From Saprospiraceae bacterium (GTDB taxonomy: Bacteria > Bacteroidota > Bacteroidia > Chitinophagales > Saprospiraceae): 64,000 nucleotides of DNA. The notes under the pieces were generated by a model. The model ran no database searches, had not been told where the DNA came from, and worked only from the letters and a program-made list of their open reading frames with translations. This document shows positions 27,923 through 37,205 of this stretch, in pieces. Position 1 is the stretch's first letter. The number at the start of each line of letters is the position of its first letter. Both the position numbers and the translations under genes were made by a program. Location of the stretch: contig JAIYAP010000084.1 in assembly GCA_027488935.1 (NCBI GenBank), positions 1 to 64,000 on the forward strand, written 5' to 3'.

Positions 27923-27968
27923 ATGATTTGAGACCTGTGCTTGTAGGCTCGGATTATGATTTGAGACC
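27923..27968. promoter_or_regulatory. Direct repeat ATGATTTGAGACC upstream of the receptor gene
   Basis: Exact 13-bp copies at 27923-27935 and 27956-27968 have a 33-bp period (about three helical turns). Similarity continues for four more positions. The second copy covers the end of the AraC-type gene. Direct repeats are the usual site layout for AraC proteins, so this may be its activator site for the receptor gene. Confidence 0.45.
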
Positions 27969-29123
27969 CGCGTACTGACTCGGCGCGTTGCCCGTCAATT
28001 TCTTAAAAGCACGGTTAAACGTCGCTTTTGAGTTAAAACCCGACTCAAAAGCAACCCCCAGCAGCGAAAGATGCTGAAATTCGGGCAAATTTAGTTTTCG
28101 CTTCACTTCTTCCACCCGATACGTATTTACAAAATCATTAAAATTCTGCTGAAAACCATTATTCACCAAAAACGATAATTGCGAAGCATTTAATCCGATT
28201 TTTTCTGCCAAAACAGACAAGGTTAATTCCGGATCAAGCCAGGGACGCTCCATTTCCATAAATTGCGCTAATTGCGGATGATATTTTTCAACGGCTTCCG
28301 GCAACATCGTGAGTTTGCCCGTTGCATTACTGGTGGCCGGTTCCTGCGCTTGAACACTGCGTTGTTCCAATACCGCCAGTTGCACACTCGATTTTTGGGC
28401 AAAACTCCAACCCGTTACCGAAATATAATACAACAACAGCGCCCGCGTCAAATTGAGCCAATACCAGCCCGTGTACCAAAACTGAAACGCATGCCCCGCC
28501 ACCGAAAACAATAAATCGAAGCCCAAATATGCCGAAAACGCCACCAAAAACAAGCGCAACCAATCGAGCGTAATTTTACCCGTGTTGGAATATTCCTGCT
28601 CAATCAGGTTCCGATAGGACTGAAAACGTCGGAAAGCATACGTTAAGTAAGCAATGGACGTAAGATAAAAACCAACTTGTTGCACCCACTGAATAACCCT
28701 ACCCCAAAACGCTTCATCCAAAAATTGAAACTTGACCGCATCGGGTAACGACCAAATAGAAAAATGCACTACAAGATAAATTATCGGCAAGGCAAAATGT
28801 GCCCAATCCCATCGTTTCCAACTAAAATCACGATCCGTAAGTGCCTTGACATAAAGCAATATCAACGGACCATATAAAAATGGGTTGTCGAATGGAAAAA
28901 AGGTCAGGTCAAAACCATGCTCCCGCGCATAATCGTACACGCCCATGAAGCCAATAAAATGCTCAATCAGGGAGCAAGCCAGCTGAAACAGCAGGGCCGC
29001 CAAGAGTAAATCCGCCGTTTGTTTGCGACGAAGTCCCCGTACCAGCAACAAACCCGCCACCACCACGCCTTGCAGCATGGCAATCAGCAACAACATGGAT
29101 CGTAGGTTGATGTTTAAATCCAA
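27954..29123 (-). CDS. AraC-family regulator with membrane-spanning N-terminus
   Basis: A 389-residue protein. The first 230 residues form seven or so hydrophobic segments (LLLIAMLQGVVVAGLLLV, ADLLLAALLFQLACSLI, and so on), and the last 100 residues are an AraC helix-turn-helix (LTLSVLAEKIGLNASQLSFLVN ... LLGVAFESGFNSKATFNRAFKKLTG). This class of membrane-bound AraC protein is common in Bacteroidota and probably senses a membrane or external signal. The receptor gene 96 bp downstream is the likely target (inference). Confidence 0.88.
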   Translation of the reverse strand: MDLNINLRSMLLLIAMLQGVVVAGLLLVRGLRRKQTADLLLAALLFQLACSLIEHFIGFMGVYDYAREHGFDLTFFPFDNPFLYGPLILLYVKALTDRDFSWKRWDWAHFALPIIYLVVHFSIWSLPDAVKFQFLDEAFWGRVIQWVQQVGFYLTSIAYLTYAFRRFQSYRNLIEQEYSNTGKITLDWLRLFLVAFSAYLGFDLLFSVAGHAFQFWYTGWYWLNLTRALLLYYISVTGWSFAQKSSVQLAVLEQRSVQAQEPATSNATGKLTMLPEAVEKYHPQLAQFMEMERPWLDPELTLSVLAEKIGLNASQLSFLVNNGFQQNFNDFVNTYRVEEVKRKLNLPEFQHLSLLGVAFESGFNSKATFNRAFKKLTGNAPSQYAGLKS

Positions 29124-29136
29124 CGTTTTTTAAATT

Positions 29137-30300
29137 TTAAATTTTATGATGGCGCGCCGCCCGCCACGCCTGCACCAACATCAATACCGCATCATAGTTC
29201 AACATACCCGCCTTTATTCCTTGCGCCTTCAAATACGAATCATACACTTGGTACCGCAAGCGCGGCGCAAACTCCTTGTATTGACTGTTTTGCTTGCGAA
29301 TGGCTGCTTTATCGGCCAAAATACCTGCCGGAATGCTCGGTTTGAACGATTGTTCATATTCCTGCGGGTCACTTTGCCAACAAGCGTGCGATAAAGTACT
29401 CCAATAATCCAGTCGCGCACAATAAGCGATGTACACATTTGAATCTTCGGCACAGGCAATATAGGCGATAAAATTACATACCCCTTCGTCACAAAACCCA
29501 TAACCATGGCTCATTTCATGGGCCATCGCGGGCAATTTCCGCAAAGGATGCAGGCCGCCTTCAATATTACCCTCGCCTACAAAAGGCCAATAAATACCCG
29601 AAGCGCCAAATTTGAACAGTGTACCGGCCGGATAAATAAACCGCCCTCGTACTCTTCCGCCCACAGGAAAACCTTGCTGGCTAAGCCATGCTTCCACCCT
29701 GACCCGAATCGTATCTTCCACCTGCACCGGCCAAAAACCTTGGCTATTTAACGCATTTGTATCATTTCCGACTAATATGGTACGCAAACTATCTAAAACA
29801 CGCGTTTCTGTGCGTAATTCCTGCCATAAAACCCGCGTTTCAACCGGTTGCACATCCAAGCCAAGTTGCGTTTCAAAAGTAAGGCGGGCATAATTAAAAC
29901 CCCAGAGCCAAAAGAAAAGACCGACCAATAAACCCGCAAATCCAGCCAAATGCACCAAGTAATACCCAACTTTTGTCCAAAAAGTTGCCATTTTGGGCCG
30001 CCACAGGTACAAACACAAGCCAAAAACACCTACCCCCAACCAAAACAGATAAAACACCGGAAAGGGCAAGCGACCCGTACTCCCATCCACAATGTACCGA
30101 ACACCTTGAAACAGGCCACGGCTGTACCAATGCTCCACCCACGCTGGCGCTTGATGCGCTAAAATGTTGAGTAGCAAGGTTCCCAAACCAAAAAGAATAC
30201 CCAGCACTGCACGAAAGCTACCGGAGCCGCGTTTAGGCATAACCAGACTTTTGGGAAAACGCCGAAACAAGTCTATTATAAGCTGCTTGTAATATGCCAT
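29137..30300 (-). CDS. DUF3810 membrane metallopeptidase-like protein
   Basis: A 387-residue protein with three hydrophobic segments in the first 150 residues (FRAVLGILFGLGTLLLNILA, FPVFYLFWLGVGVFGLCLYLW, VGYYLVHLAGFAGLLVGLFFWLWGF). A soluble part follows with the zinc-like motif AHEMSHGYGF. It matches the DUF3810 family of Bacteroidota, whose HExxH suggests a protease, though no substrate is known. It ends 14 bp before the AraC-type gene on the same strand and may be co-transcribed with it. Confidence 0.85.
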   Translation of the reverse strand: MAYYKQLIIDLFRRFPKSLVMPKRGSGSFRAVLGILFGLGTLLLNILAHQAPAWVEHWYSRGLFQGVRYIVDGSTGRLPFPVFYLFWLGVGVFGLCLYLWRPKMATFWTKVGYYLVHLAGFAGLLVGLFFWLWGFNYARLTFETQLGLDVQPVETRVLWQELRTETRVLDSLRTILVGNDTNALNSQGFWPVQVEDTIRVRVEAWLSQQGFPVGGRVRGRFIYPAGTLFKFGASGIYWPFVGEGNIEGGLHPLRKLPAMAHEMSHGYGFCDEGVCNFIAYIACAEDSNVYIAYCARLDYWSTLSHACWQSDPQEYEQSFKPSIPAGILADKAAIRKQNSQYKEFAPRLRYQVYDSYLKAQGIKAGMLNYDAVLMLVQAWRAARHHKI

Positions 30301-30383
30301 TTAAAAAGTTAATTTGCCCATTTCACCTACCTTTACGGTCGGCACAGGCAACTTAAAAAGCCGTAAAACTACGCTGAAAGGAT

Positions 30384-30959
30384 ATGAATCCAGCATTAAA
30401 ATCGATCCTACTATACATTCACCCTTTGCCCGAATCCATTTTAGAAGAAATAGATCTGTACTTCCAGGAGCAAACATTTCCTAAAAATCACTTACTATTA
30501 AAAGAAGGTCGCCCTTGCCAATACCTGTGGTTTATGGAAAAAGGGGCTGCCCGTTATTTTCACACTACCGAGGAGGGTAAAGAAGCCAATGTGTGGTTTT
30601 CCTTTGATCGGGATATTCTGGCTTCAGCCCCCAGTTTCGCGAACCAAAGCCCAACCCATGAAAGTATCCAATTGATGGAAGACAGTACTTTATTCGCAAT
30701 TAGTTTCCACGATTTCCATCGTTTACTCCAAAAACACCACACTTTTGCCCTTTGGTACATCAAACTAATTGAAAAGTTTTACATCACCCAGATTGAAGAC
30801 CGCATCGGTGACTTGCAGTTTCTTTCGGCAAAACAACGATACGAAAAACTCCTGCTCCTGTTTCCAGACATCAGCAATCGAGTAAGCCTTGGTCATATTG
30901 CATCGTATTTAAATATTACCCAGGAAACGCTCAGCCGAATCAGGGCAGGCAAAATGTAG
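30384..30959 (+). CDS. Crp/Fnr-family transcription regulator
   Basis: A 191-residue protein with an N-terminal cyclic-nucleotide-binding-like barrel (about 20-120) and a C-terminal winged helix (HIASYLNITQETLSRIRAGKM). The recognition helix has E181-x-x-S184-R185, the set that FNR-type proteins use to read TTGAT half-sites. There is no N-terminal Cys cluster, so it is unlikely to be a direct iron-sulfur oxygen sensor of the E. coli FNR type. Directly after its stop lies a perfect FNR-type box, and the next gene encodes a desaturase-ferredoxin. Confidence 0.88.
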   Translation: MNPALKSILLYIHPLPESILEEIDLYFQEQTFPKNHLLLKEGRPCQYLWFMEKGAARYFHTTEEGKEANVWFSFDRDILASAPSFANQSPTHESIQLMEDSTLFAISFHDFHRLLQKHHTFALWYIKLIEKFYITQIEDRIGDLQFLSAKQRYEKLLLLFPDISNRVSLGHIASYLNITQETLSRIRAGKM

Positions 30960-30960
30960 T

Positions 30961-30978
30961 TTTTGATGTACATCAAAA
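30961..30978. promoter_or_regulatory. Perfect FNR-type box
   Basis: TTTTGATGTACATCAAAA is an 18-bp perfect palindrome containing TTGAT-GTAC-ATCAA, the FNR consensus. Its centre (30969.5) is about 41.5 bp before the start of transcription predicted from the box at 30999-31006, the class II activator position. Confidence 0.8.
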
Positions 30979-30998
30979 GTATTTAAACGCAATACCCG

Positions 30999-31006
30999 AA
31001 CCTTTG
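30999..31006 (+). promoter_or_regulatory. Candidate -7 box for the desaturase-ferredoxin gene
   Basis: AACCTTTG differs from TAnnTTTG at one position. A start near 31011 would give a leader of about 35 bases. A weak box is normal for an activator-dependent promoter. Confidence 0.4.
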
Positions 31007-31045
31007 CAGCACGTTAAAATTTCGGCCACGCAAAAGTTCAACTCC

Positions 31046-32140
31046 ATGCAGTTTCAAGCATTTTTATCCCAGTTTTTAGAGGCTTTTCTCGAAAATGCCC
31101 TCACATATGCCCTTTTCGCCTTCCCATTTTTCTTAGCCTTCTGGATTATCTGGAAAAAAAAGCTGCAATCGATTCGTATTCAGGAGGTAGAACGCGCCAA
31201 TATCCATCATTTCAAACACGATTTACTGCATTCTACCAGTACGTTTATGGTATTTGCCGTCCTGGATGTGGTACTCGTTTATTTACAATCAAAAGGCTAT
31301 ACCAAGCTATACTACGACGTAAACCAATACGGCTGGATCTGGATGATCGTCAGTTTAGGGCTACTGCTGGTCCTCAACGATGCTTTCTTTTATTGGTCGC
31401 ACCGCGCCATGCACCACCCTCGGCTATACAAATTTTTCCATCGGGTACACCATGAAAGCACCGACCCTTCGCCCCTCACCGCTTTTGCCTTTCACCCATC
31501 TGAAGCCGTGGTAGAGGCTGGCATGGCATTTATTTTGCCATTTGTCATGCCGTTACACTTGGGCGTCATCCTTACGTGGCAGGTCTTAGATATGCTCAAT
31601 AACGTATTGGGCCACTTAGGCTATGAAGTTTACCCCAAAGGATGGACCAAAGCGCCCATACTTCGGCACATAACCACTTCTACCCATCACAACATGCACC
31701 ATCAGCAGTTTAATGGCAATTATGCCCTGTATTTTACCTGGTGGGATATATGGATGGGCACCCAATTCAACGATTATGAAGCCCGCCATGAACAGATTTT
31801 TGAAAGAAAAAACATCTCCTCGACACCACTTGTAAATACAAACCCAAATGAGGCGCAAACCACTAAAAAAGCAACAATAACGGTAAATATTCAGCAGCAA
31901 GTGTATCATTTTGAAACAAACAGCCCGCAAACCATACTCCAAAGCGGTCTTGCTCAAAACATTCCCATGCCATTCTCTTGCCAAAAAGGATTGTGCGGCA
32001 CTTGCAAAATGAAATGTATAGAAGGGCAGGTTACGATGAAAAGAAACCAGGCTCTTGGTGAACTCGAACTGAAGGCTGGCTATATTTTAACTTGCCAATC
32101 TTTACCGTTGACAGATAAGGTTGTGCTTCAGAAGGAGTGA
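31046..32140 (+). CDS. Sterol desaturase/fatty acid hydroxylase fused to a 2Fe-2S ferredoxin
   Basis: A protein of 364 residues with two parts. Part one (about 1-260) is an integral-membrane di-iron hydroxylase with His clusters SHRAMHH (118-124), HRVHH (132-136) and THHNMHH (213-219) between hydrophobic segments. Part two (about 275-364) is a plant-type ferredoxin with C312, C317, C320 and C350 (CxxxxCxxC...C). The ferredoxin probably feeds electrons to the di-iron site, making a self-contained oxygenase for a lipid substrate. The start at ATG 31046 was chosen; an earlier TTG at 31004 is possible. It follows the Crp/Fnr gene and an FNR-type box. Confidence 0.88.
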   Translation: MQFQAFLSQFLEAFLENALTYALFAFPFFLAFWIIWKKKLQSIRIQEVERANIHHFKHDLLHSTSTFMVFAVLDVVLVYLQSKGYTKLYYDVNQYGWIWMIVSLGLLLVLNDAFFYWSHRAMHHPRLYKFFHRVHHESTDPSPLTAFAFHPSEAVVEAGMAFILPFVMPLHLGVILTWQVLDMLNNVLGHLGYEVYPKGWTKAPILRHITTSTHHNMHHQQFNGNYALYFTWWDIWMGTQFNDYEARHEQIFERKNISSTPLVNTNPNEAQTTKKATITVNIQQQVYHFETNSPQTILQSGLAQNIPMPFSCQKGLCGTCKMKCIEGQVTMKRNQALGELELKAGYILTCQSLPLTDKVVLQKE

Positions 32141-32183
32141 GTGGATTAAATATAATCAACTCAAAATCAATTATTTATAAAAA

Positions 32184-32211
32184 AATATCGCATATCGCGA
32201 TATGCGATATT
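32184..32211 (-). terminator. 28-bp perfect palindrome with T7 on the minus strand
   Basis: AATATCGCATATCG joined to CGATATGCGATATT is perfectly self-complementary, and TTTTTTT follows on the minus strand. It may be a second terminator behind the outer-membrane protein gene at 32362. The plus strand lacks a T run. Confidence 0.55.
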
Positions 32212-32302
32212 CTACTTACTAAATAATTGCCCCCCGTTCCAACCTTTCCAAGCGATAAACCTCGTATTTTAGCATAATTACCCAAGTGTACAAATACCAC
32301 AA

Positions 32303-32337
32303 AATAGCCGCTACCGTACAAAACGATAGCGGCTATT
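32303..32337. terminator. Terminator hairpin between convergent genes
   Basis: AATAGCCGCTA-C-CGT, the loop ACAAA, then ACG-A-TAGCGGCTATT. It lies 25 bp after the stop of the minus-strand outer-membrane gene, followed by TTTTG on that strand. Confidence 0.8.
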
Positions 32338-32361
32338 CGCAAACTCAAAGGGATGCATGTT

Positions 32362-33024
32362 CTACAAAAAACAAGTAAGCGTCAACCGCAAAGCACCAGT
32401 CCGAATGTGATGCCCGCCCTCCACAAAATCAAGGTTTTTATACAAATTCCGCAAGCCGTAATAATACCGCGCGTTGATTCGAAAACGATTGTCCCCACCT
32501 GAAACGCCAATCGCAGGACCATAATCTACCCCCGAAAAAGCATCATTCAAATCTACGGCACGGGTGGCAAAATTTACATTTTCATAATTACCCACAAACA
32601 ACTCGCGGCTGTTGCGATCCAACACATGAAAATGGGTGCCGCAAAATCCGCCCAACTGAAAACGCACGGGCACGGTCTTCATCGGCTTGTATCCAACAAA
32701 TACCCCTGTTTCAAAAGTGTTATAATAATAGGAATATGTGCGAATATCGGGCTGCTGCTCTGCCTGAAAATACGCCGCTCTGGCAGAGGCACCTTTCTGC
32801 GTGAATATGATTTCCTGGTTAAATTCAAATTTGTCCCCCATATTGATCAAAAAGGAACAACCTACCACGGCTCCCAGGCGACCAGATGCAGTTTCAAACA
32901 TATCCGCGTGTAAAAAGGAGTAGTTGGTTCCCGCAGTAAACCCCAATTTATACCCTTGGGCATGGCCGGTAACCAGTACAAATACAACAAAAAACAGCAG
33001 GAAAGCAAAAGATCTTACGTTCAT
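32362..33024 (-). CDS. Outer-membrane beta-barrel protein (PorT-like)
   Basis: A 220-residue protein with a signal peptide (MNVRSFAFLLFFVVFVLVTGHAQ) and a small eight-strand-type barrel of alternating residues (KLGFTAGTNYSFLHAD ... GAVVGCSFLINMGDKFEFNQEIIFTQKGA ... RINARYYYGLRNLYKN). It belongs to the broad outer-membrane barrel type common in Bacteroidota; function not known. The 281-bp gap to the his operon (33025-33305) is AT-rich, and no gene or strong hairpin was seen in it. Confidence 0.75.
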   Translation of the reverse strand: MNVRSFAFLLFFVVFVLVTGHAQGYKLGFTAGTNYSFLHADMFETASGRLGAVVGCSFLINMGDKFEFNQEIIFTQKGASARAAYFQAEQQPDIRTYSYYYNTFETGVFVGYKPMKTVPVRFQLGGFCGTHFHVLDRNSRELFVGNYENVNFATRAVDLNDAFSGVDYGPAIGVSGGDNRFRINARYYYGLRNLYKNLDFVEGGHHIRTGALRLTLTCFL

Positions 33025-33305
33025 GGGAAAACGAATAATGATTTGAAATTTTGTGGTGGATTAAAAATACGGTGAAACAAAATGCCAAATTATTGTAACT
33101 AATTTAACGCTTGCTCCAAATGAAGTTGTAATGCATAAACAACTAAAACTACGCCAACAAATTTATATTTTTCCGTTTTTATGACCTAAAACCACCTTTA
33201 AAATCATAACAAACTAATCATCAAGCAATTACAACAAAAAAAGACACCAATAAACCCTGCCAATTCTGGTCTTTTGCTCTTTTGCGACACTATTCCATCC
33301 CTTAT

Positions 33306-33920
33306 TTACCCACGCCCTGCCAAGCGCTGATGCCGCGCCTGCAATACGGCCTCCACCTCGCTGAGCGCCACGCCTTTAGCCGCCAACAACACTAAAAAAT
33401 GAAACATCAAATCGGCCGATTCATCCACAAATTTGTCCTGCTGGTTACCTAAAGCCTCGATCACCGTCTCTACAGCCTCTTCTCCTACTTTTTGGGCCAT
33501 TTTCGCAATGCCCGCTGCCCGTAACCGCGCCGTGTAGGAGGTCGCCGGGTCGGCCTGCGAACGTTCGGCGATGATTACTTCCAGCGTTTTCAAAAAAGGC
33601 TGCCCGCTGTTGCGTTCCCCCCAGCACGTATCCGCACCCGTATGGCACACCGGACCGGCCGGAATGGCCTTTACCAGCAACGCATCACCATCGCAATCTA
33701 CCAGGATGTCTACCAATTGAAGGGCATTACCCGAAGTTTCGCCTTTTTGCCACAAACGCTGTTTCGAGCGACTGTAAAATGTAACCAACTGTGTCGTGCG
33801 CGTGGCTTCCAATGCCTCGGCATTCATATATCCCAACATCAGGACTGCACCGCTTTGGGCATCTTGTACCACCGCCGGCACCAACCCATCGGGCATTTTA
33901 TCAAAATCAATCGTTTCCAT
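33306..33920 (-). CDS. hisIE: Phosphoribosyl-AMP cyclohydrolase / phosphoribosyl-ATP pyrophosphatase
   Basis: Bifunctional enzyme of steps 2 and 3 of histidine synthesis. The N-terminal HisI part (about 1-105) contains GYMNAEALEATRTTQLVTFYSRSKQRLWQKGETSGN and the Cys/His metal residues (DCDGDALL, CHTG). The C-terminal HisE part (about 110-200) contains KVGEEAVETVIEA and the acidic ESADLMFHFLVLL. The protein has 204 residues, normal for the fusion. It is the last gene of the his operon; its ATG directly follows the hisF stop. Confidence 0.95.
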   Translation of the reverse strand: METIDFDKMPDGLVPAVVQDAQSGAVLMLGYMNAEALEATRTTQLVTFYSRSKQRLWQKGETSGNALQLVDILVDCDGDALLVKAIPAGPVCHTGADTCWGERNSGQPFLKTLEVIIAERSQADPATSYTARLRAAGIAKMAQKVGEEAVETVIEALGNQQDKFVDESADLMFHFLVLLAAKGVALSEVEAVLQARHQRLAGRG

Positions 33921-34685
33921 CTATTGGTTTTGTCGCACAGGAATGCCATGCGCGTTTAAAAAATGTTTGAGCGCCGGGATTTTAATCTCCCCAAAATGAA
34001 AAACACTGGCCGCCAATGCTGCATCCGCCCCGCCTTGCACAAATACATCCGCAAAATGGTGCATCGTACCCGCCCCGCCCGATGCAATCAAAGGAATCGT
34101 AATAGCCTCCGAAACCGCCCTTGTAAGTTCCAATGCAAAGCCGTCTTTCGTACCATCCTGCGCCATCGAGGTCAACAAAATTTCACCCGCGCCGCGTTCA
34201 GCCGCCTCTATTGCCCAGTCGATTACTTTACGATCGGTAGCAATTCGGCCGCCGTTTAAATAAGCATACCATTGTCCATCTACCTCAACATTTGCATCAA
34301 TCGCAACTACAATGCATTGATTTCCAAATTCTTGCGCAAGTTCGTTTATCAATTCCGGACGTTTTAACGCCGCCGAGTTGATGCTTACTTTATCCGCACC
34401 TGCCCGCAGCAAGGCTTCCACCGCTGCAATAGAATCAATGCCGCCGCCCACGGTAAACGGAATATCCAATACCTTGGCTGTCCGCAAAATCAAATCGGCG
34501 AAGGTATTGCGCGCCTCCACTGTGGCCGTGATGTCCAGCAATACCAATTCATCTGCACCCTGCCTGGCATACAACTCCGCCAACACCACCGGATCGCCCG
34601 CAAACCGAAGTTGCTCAAATTGAATGCCCTTTACTGTTTGGCCATTTTTGATGTCCAAACAAGGAATGATTCGTTTTGCCAACAT
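33921..34685 (-). CDS. hisF: Imidazole glycerol phosphate synthase, cyclase subunit
   Basis: TIM-barrel subunit that uses ammonia from HisH and PRFAR to make imidazole glycerol phosphate and AICAR. The start at 34685 gives [20 protein letters not shown], the conserved N-terminus with the catalytic Asp of CLD; the longer frame would run into hisA. The second catalytic Asp lies in [14 protein letters not shown]. Length 254 residues, normal. One base separates it from the hisA stop. Confidence 0.96.
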   Translation of the reverse strand: MLAKRIIPCLDIKNGQTVKGIQFEQLRFAGDPVVLAELYARQGADELVLLDITATVEARNTFADLILRTAKVLDIPFTVGGGIDSIAAVEALLRAGADKVSINSAALKRPELINELAQEFGNQCIVVAIDANVEVDGQWYAYLNGGRIATDRKVIDWAIEAAERGAGEILLTSMAQDGTKDGFALELTRAVSEAITIPLIASGGAGTMHHFADVFVQGGADAALAASVFHFGEIKIPALKHFLNAHGIPVRQNQ

Positions 34686-34686
34686 A

Positions 34687-35409
34687 TCACACTTTGGTGC
34701 TGATTCGGAAATACTGCAACGGAATTTGTCCTTCAAAAAAGGCTTTTCCCACAATGGCGCCATCACAACCCATGGTCGTCAACTCCTCCAAATCGGCCAC
34801 ATCGCGAATACCGCCACTCGCAACCAATTCAATATCAGGGAAATGTAAAATAATATCTTTATACAAATCAATGGCCGGACCAGAAAGTTCGCCATCGCGC
34901 TCAATGTCTGTCACCGATATTTGACGAATACCCAAAGCGTGCATTTGGCGGATAAAATCAAACAAGGCAACTTCTGTTTGCTCCCTCCAGCCATGCACTG
35001 CCACTTTTCGATCGCGCACGTCCGCACCCACCAGGAATTTATCCGGACCAAATTTCTCTACCCAGGCCCCAAATTCATCCTGTGCCAATACGGCCACGCT
35101 ACCTACTGAAAACAAAGCCGCGCCAGCATCCCAAACTTGCTTTAAAGCAGGAATAGAACGCAACCCACCGCCATAATCGATTTCAAGCCGGGTGCGGGCA
35201 GCCACTTTTTCCAATATTTTCAAATTGGAAGGCACGCCCGAACGCGCACCATCCAAATCGACCATGTGCAAACGCCGAATGCCCGATTCTTCCAGCTGTT
35301 GCGCCAATTCAAACGGATCGGCCGGATAAACTGTTTTTTGATCAAAATCACCTTGCCGCAAACGCACCAACTGGCCGTCCAGCAAATCAAAAGAGGGAAT
35401 AATATTCAT
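34687..35409 (-). CDS. hisA: Phosphoribosylformimino-AICAR isomerase
   Basis: A 240-residue TIM barrel that isomerises ProFAR to PRFAR, step 4 of the pathway. The N-terminal Asp is in [15 protein letters not shown] and the second catalytic Asp is in [13 protein letters not shown]. It lies between hisH and hisF. The N-terminal motif carries Phe where many homologues have Ile or Val (SFDLLDG). Confidence 0.95.
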   Translation of the reverse strand: MNIIPSFDLLDGQLVRLRQGDFDQKTVYPADPFELAQQLEESGIRRLHMVDLDGARSGVPSNLKILEKVAARTRLEIDYGGGLRSIPALKQVWDAGAALFSVGSVAVLAQDEFGAWVEKFGPDKFLVGADVRDRKVAVHGWREQTEVALFDFIRQMHALGIRQISVTDIERDGELSGPAIDLYKDIILHFPDIELVASGGIRDVADLEELTTMGCDGAIVGKAFFEGQIPLQYFRISTKV

Positions 35410-35432
35410 TTCGTTATATATGTTTCATGCTG

Positions 35433-36023
35433 TTAACCAAACAAAAAATTCTGTAAAACGCGCTGCCCCACTGCCCCCGACTTTTCCGGATGAAACTGCA
35501 CCGCGTAAAAATTATCCCACGCCAAAGCCGCACTAAAAGGCAACAAATAATCCGTCGAACCCACCGTACTTGCCCCCTCTGTTGCATAATAGCTGTGCAC
35601 AAAATAAAAATAAGCATCCGATGCGACTCCCTCAAATAAAAGCCCCGACCTGGTTGTTAAGGTATTCCAACCCATATGCGGCACCTTTTGGCCTCCACAA
35701 GGCACAAACTTACGCACCGAATTCGGCAAAATCCCCATACAATCGGTGTCGCCTTCTTCCGAATGTGTGCAAAATAACTGCAATCCCAAACAAATACCCA
35801 ATACGGGCTGTTTTAATCCACGAATTACGTCATCCAATCCGGCTGCTTTCAAATACGCCATCGCCGGTTTGGCCGCACCAACACCCGGAAAAATCACCCG
35901 ATCAGCCCCGCGAATCGTGGCCGGATCATCTGACCATACCGCCCGAACCCCTAAACGATCCAAGGCATATTGCACAGACTGAACATTGCCCGCGTTGTAT
36001 TTTATAATCACAACTTCCATCAT
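35433..36023 (-). CDS. hisH: Imidazole glycerol phosphate synthase, glutaminase subunit
   Basis: Class I glutamine amidotransferase that supplies ammonia to HisF. The triad is visible: nucleophile Cys in GICLGLQLF, and His and Glu in VQFHPEKSG. The start is 36023 (MMEVVIIKYNAGN) or 36020, because the conserved N-terminus begins there; an upstream extension would overlap hisB. About 196 residues, normal length. It begins 4 bp after the hisB stop. Confidence 0.94.
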   Translation of the reverse strand: MMEVVIIKYNAGNVQSVQYALDRLGVRAVWSDDPATIRGADRVIFPGVGAAKPAMAYLKAAGLDDVIRGLKQPVLGICLGLQLFCTHSEEGDTDCMGILPNSVRKFVPCGGQKVPHMGWNTLTTRSGLLFEGVASDAYFYFVHSYYATEGASTVGSTDYLLPFSAALAWDNFYAVQFHPEKSGAVGQRVLQNFLFG

Positions 36024-36027
36024 TTTC

Positions 36028-37203
36028 CTACAAAACACCTTTGGTACTGGGTAAAACCAAACGATCCGCATCGCGCCGCAAGGCCATTTTTAATGCCCGG
36101 GCAAACGCCTTGAAAATCGCCTCTATTTTGTGGTGCTCATTTTGCCCTTCCACCTTTATGTTCAAATTGCAACGCGCCGCATCCGAAAAGGATTTAAAAA
36201 AGTGAAAAAACAACTCGGTAGGCAAGTCCCCTATTTTTTCCCGCTGAAAATCGGCATTCCAAACCAACCAGGGCCGACCGCCAAAATCAACGGCTACCTG
36301 TGCCAAAGCATCATCCATGGGCAGCAACATGTCAAATCCATAGCGTTCCATCCCGCGCTTATCGGCTAGGGCTTTAGCAAAGGCTTCCCCCAGTGTGATG
36401 GCGGTATCTTCCACCGTATGGTGTTCGTCTATGTGCAAATCCCCTTTTGCATTTATATTTAAATCCATACCGCCATGCCGCGCAACTTGTTCCAACATAT
36501 GGTCAAAAAAGCCGATTCCGGTCGATATTACACTATTTCCAGCCCCGTCAAGGTTCAAATCTACCACAATATCCGTTTCTTTGGTAAAACGCCGGTGCTG
36601 CACTTTCCGCGGCGGCAATTTCAGATAGGTATAGATATCCCGCCAATCCTGCGCAATCAAATCAATAATATCAGCATATGGTGTTGGGTCATATTGGGTG
36701 CGCGACTCTTCTGGCATGGCTGATTCTTGTGCTGCCACAGCCTGTTTCCCCTGTATGTTGTTTAAAAAAATGGCCCGGGCACCCAGATTTTTGGCCAACT
36801 GCACATCGGTTAATCGATCGCCAATCACATAGGAGTTGGCAAGATCGTAATCCCCATTTAAATAAGCACCCAACATGCCGGTTCCCGGTTTTCGGGTAAG
36901 CAACTGTTCGTGTGGGTAAGAACGATCAATATGCACAGCGTCAAAAACAACACCCTCATTTTCAAATACTTGCATCATTTTTTCATGCGCAGGCCAAAAG
37001 GTAGATTCCTGAAATGTTGCCGTACCCAAGCCATCCTGGTTGGTAACCATGACCAATCGATAATCCAGTTCGCGAGCAATACGCGCCAATTGCGTGATTA
37101 CATAAGGCAAAAATTCCAGTTTTTCGAGACTGTCAACTTGCTGGTCGGGTTGTGGCTCCACAATCAGGGTGCCATCCCGGTCAATAAAAAGGATCCGTTG
37201 CAT
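36028..37203 (-). CDS. hisB: Histidinol-phosphatase / imidazoleglycerol-phosphate dehydratase
   Basis: Bifunctional 391-residue enzyme of steps 6 and 8. The N-terminal HAD-type phosphatase (about 1-170) has the DxD motif [12 protein letters not shown] and VTNQDGLGT. The C-terminal dehydratase (about 195-391) has the His-rich metal motifs [26 protein letters not shown] and [11 protein letters not shown]. This is the enterobacterial-type fusion also found in Bacteroidota. It starts 2 bp after the hisC stop. Confidence 0.96.
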   Translation of the reverse strand: MQRILFIDRDGTLIVEPQPDQQVDSLEKLEFLPYVITQLARIARELDYRLVMVTNQDGLGTATFQESTFWPAHEKMMQVFENEGVVFDAVHIDRSYPHEQLLTRKPGTGMLGAYLNGDYDLANSYVIGDRLTDVQLAKNLGARAIFLNNIQGKQAVAAQESAMPEESRTQYDPTPYADIIDLIAQDWRDIYTYLKLPPRKVQHRRFTKETDIVVDLNLDGAGNSVISTGIGFFDHMLEQVARHGGMDLNINAKGDLHIDEHHTVEDTAITLGEAFAKALADKRGMERYGFDMLLPMDDALAQVAVDFGGRPWLVWNADFQREKIGDLPTELFFHFFKSFSDAARCNLNIKVEGQNEHHKIEAIFKAFARALKMALRRDADRLVLPSTKGVL

Positions 37204-37205
37204 GT

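Noticed and set aside
34686-34766. N-terminal extension of HisF into hisA
   Set aside because: It would overlap hisA by 80 bp and precede the conserved [11 protein letters not shown] start.
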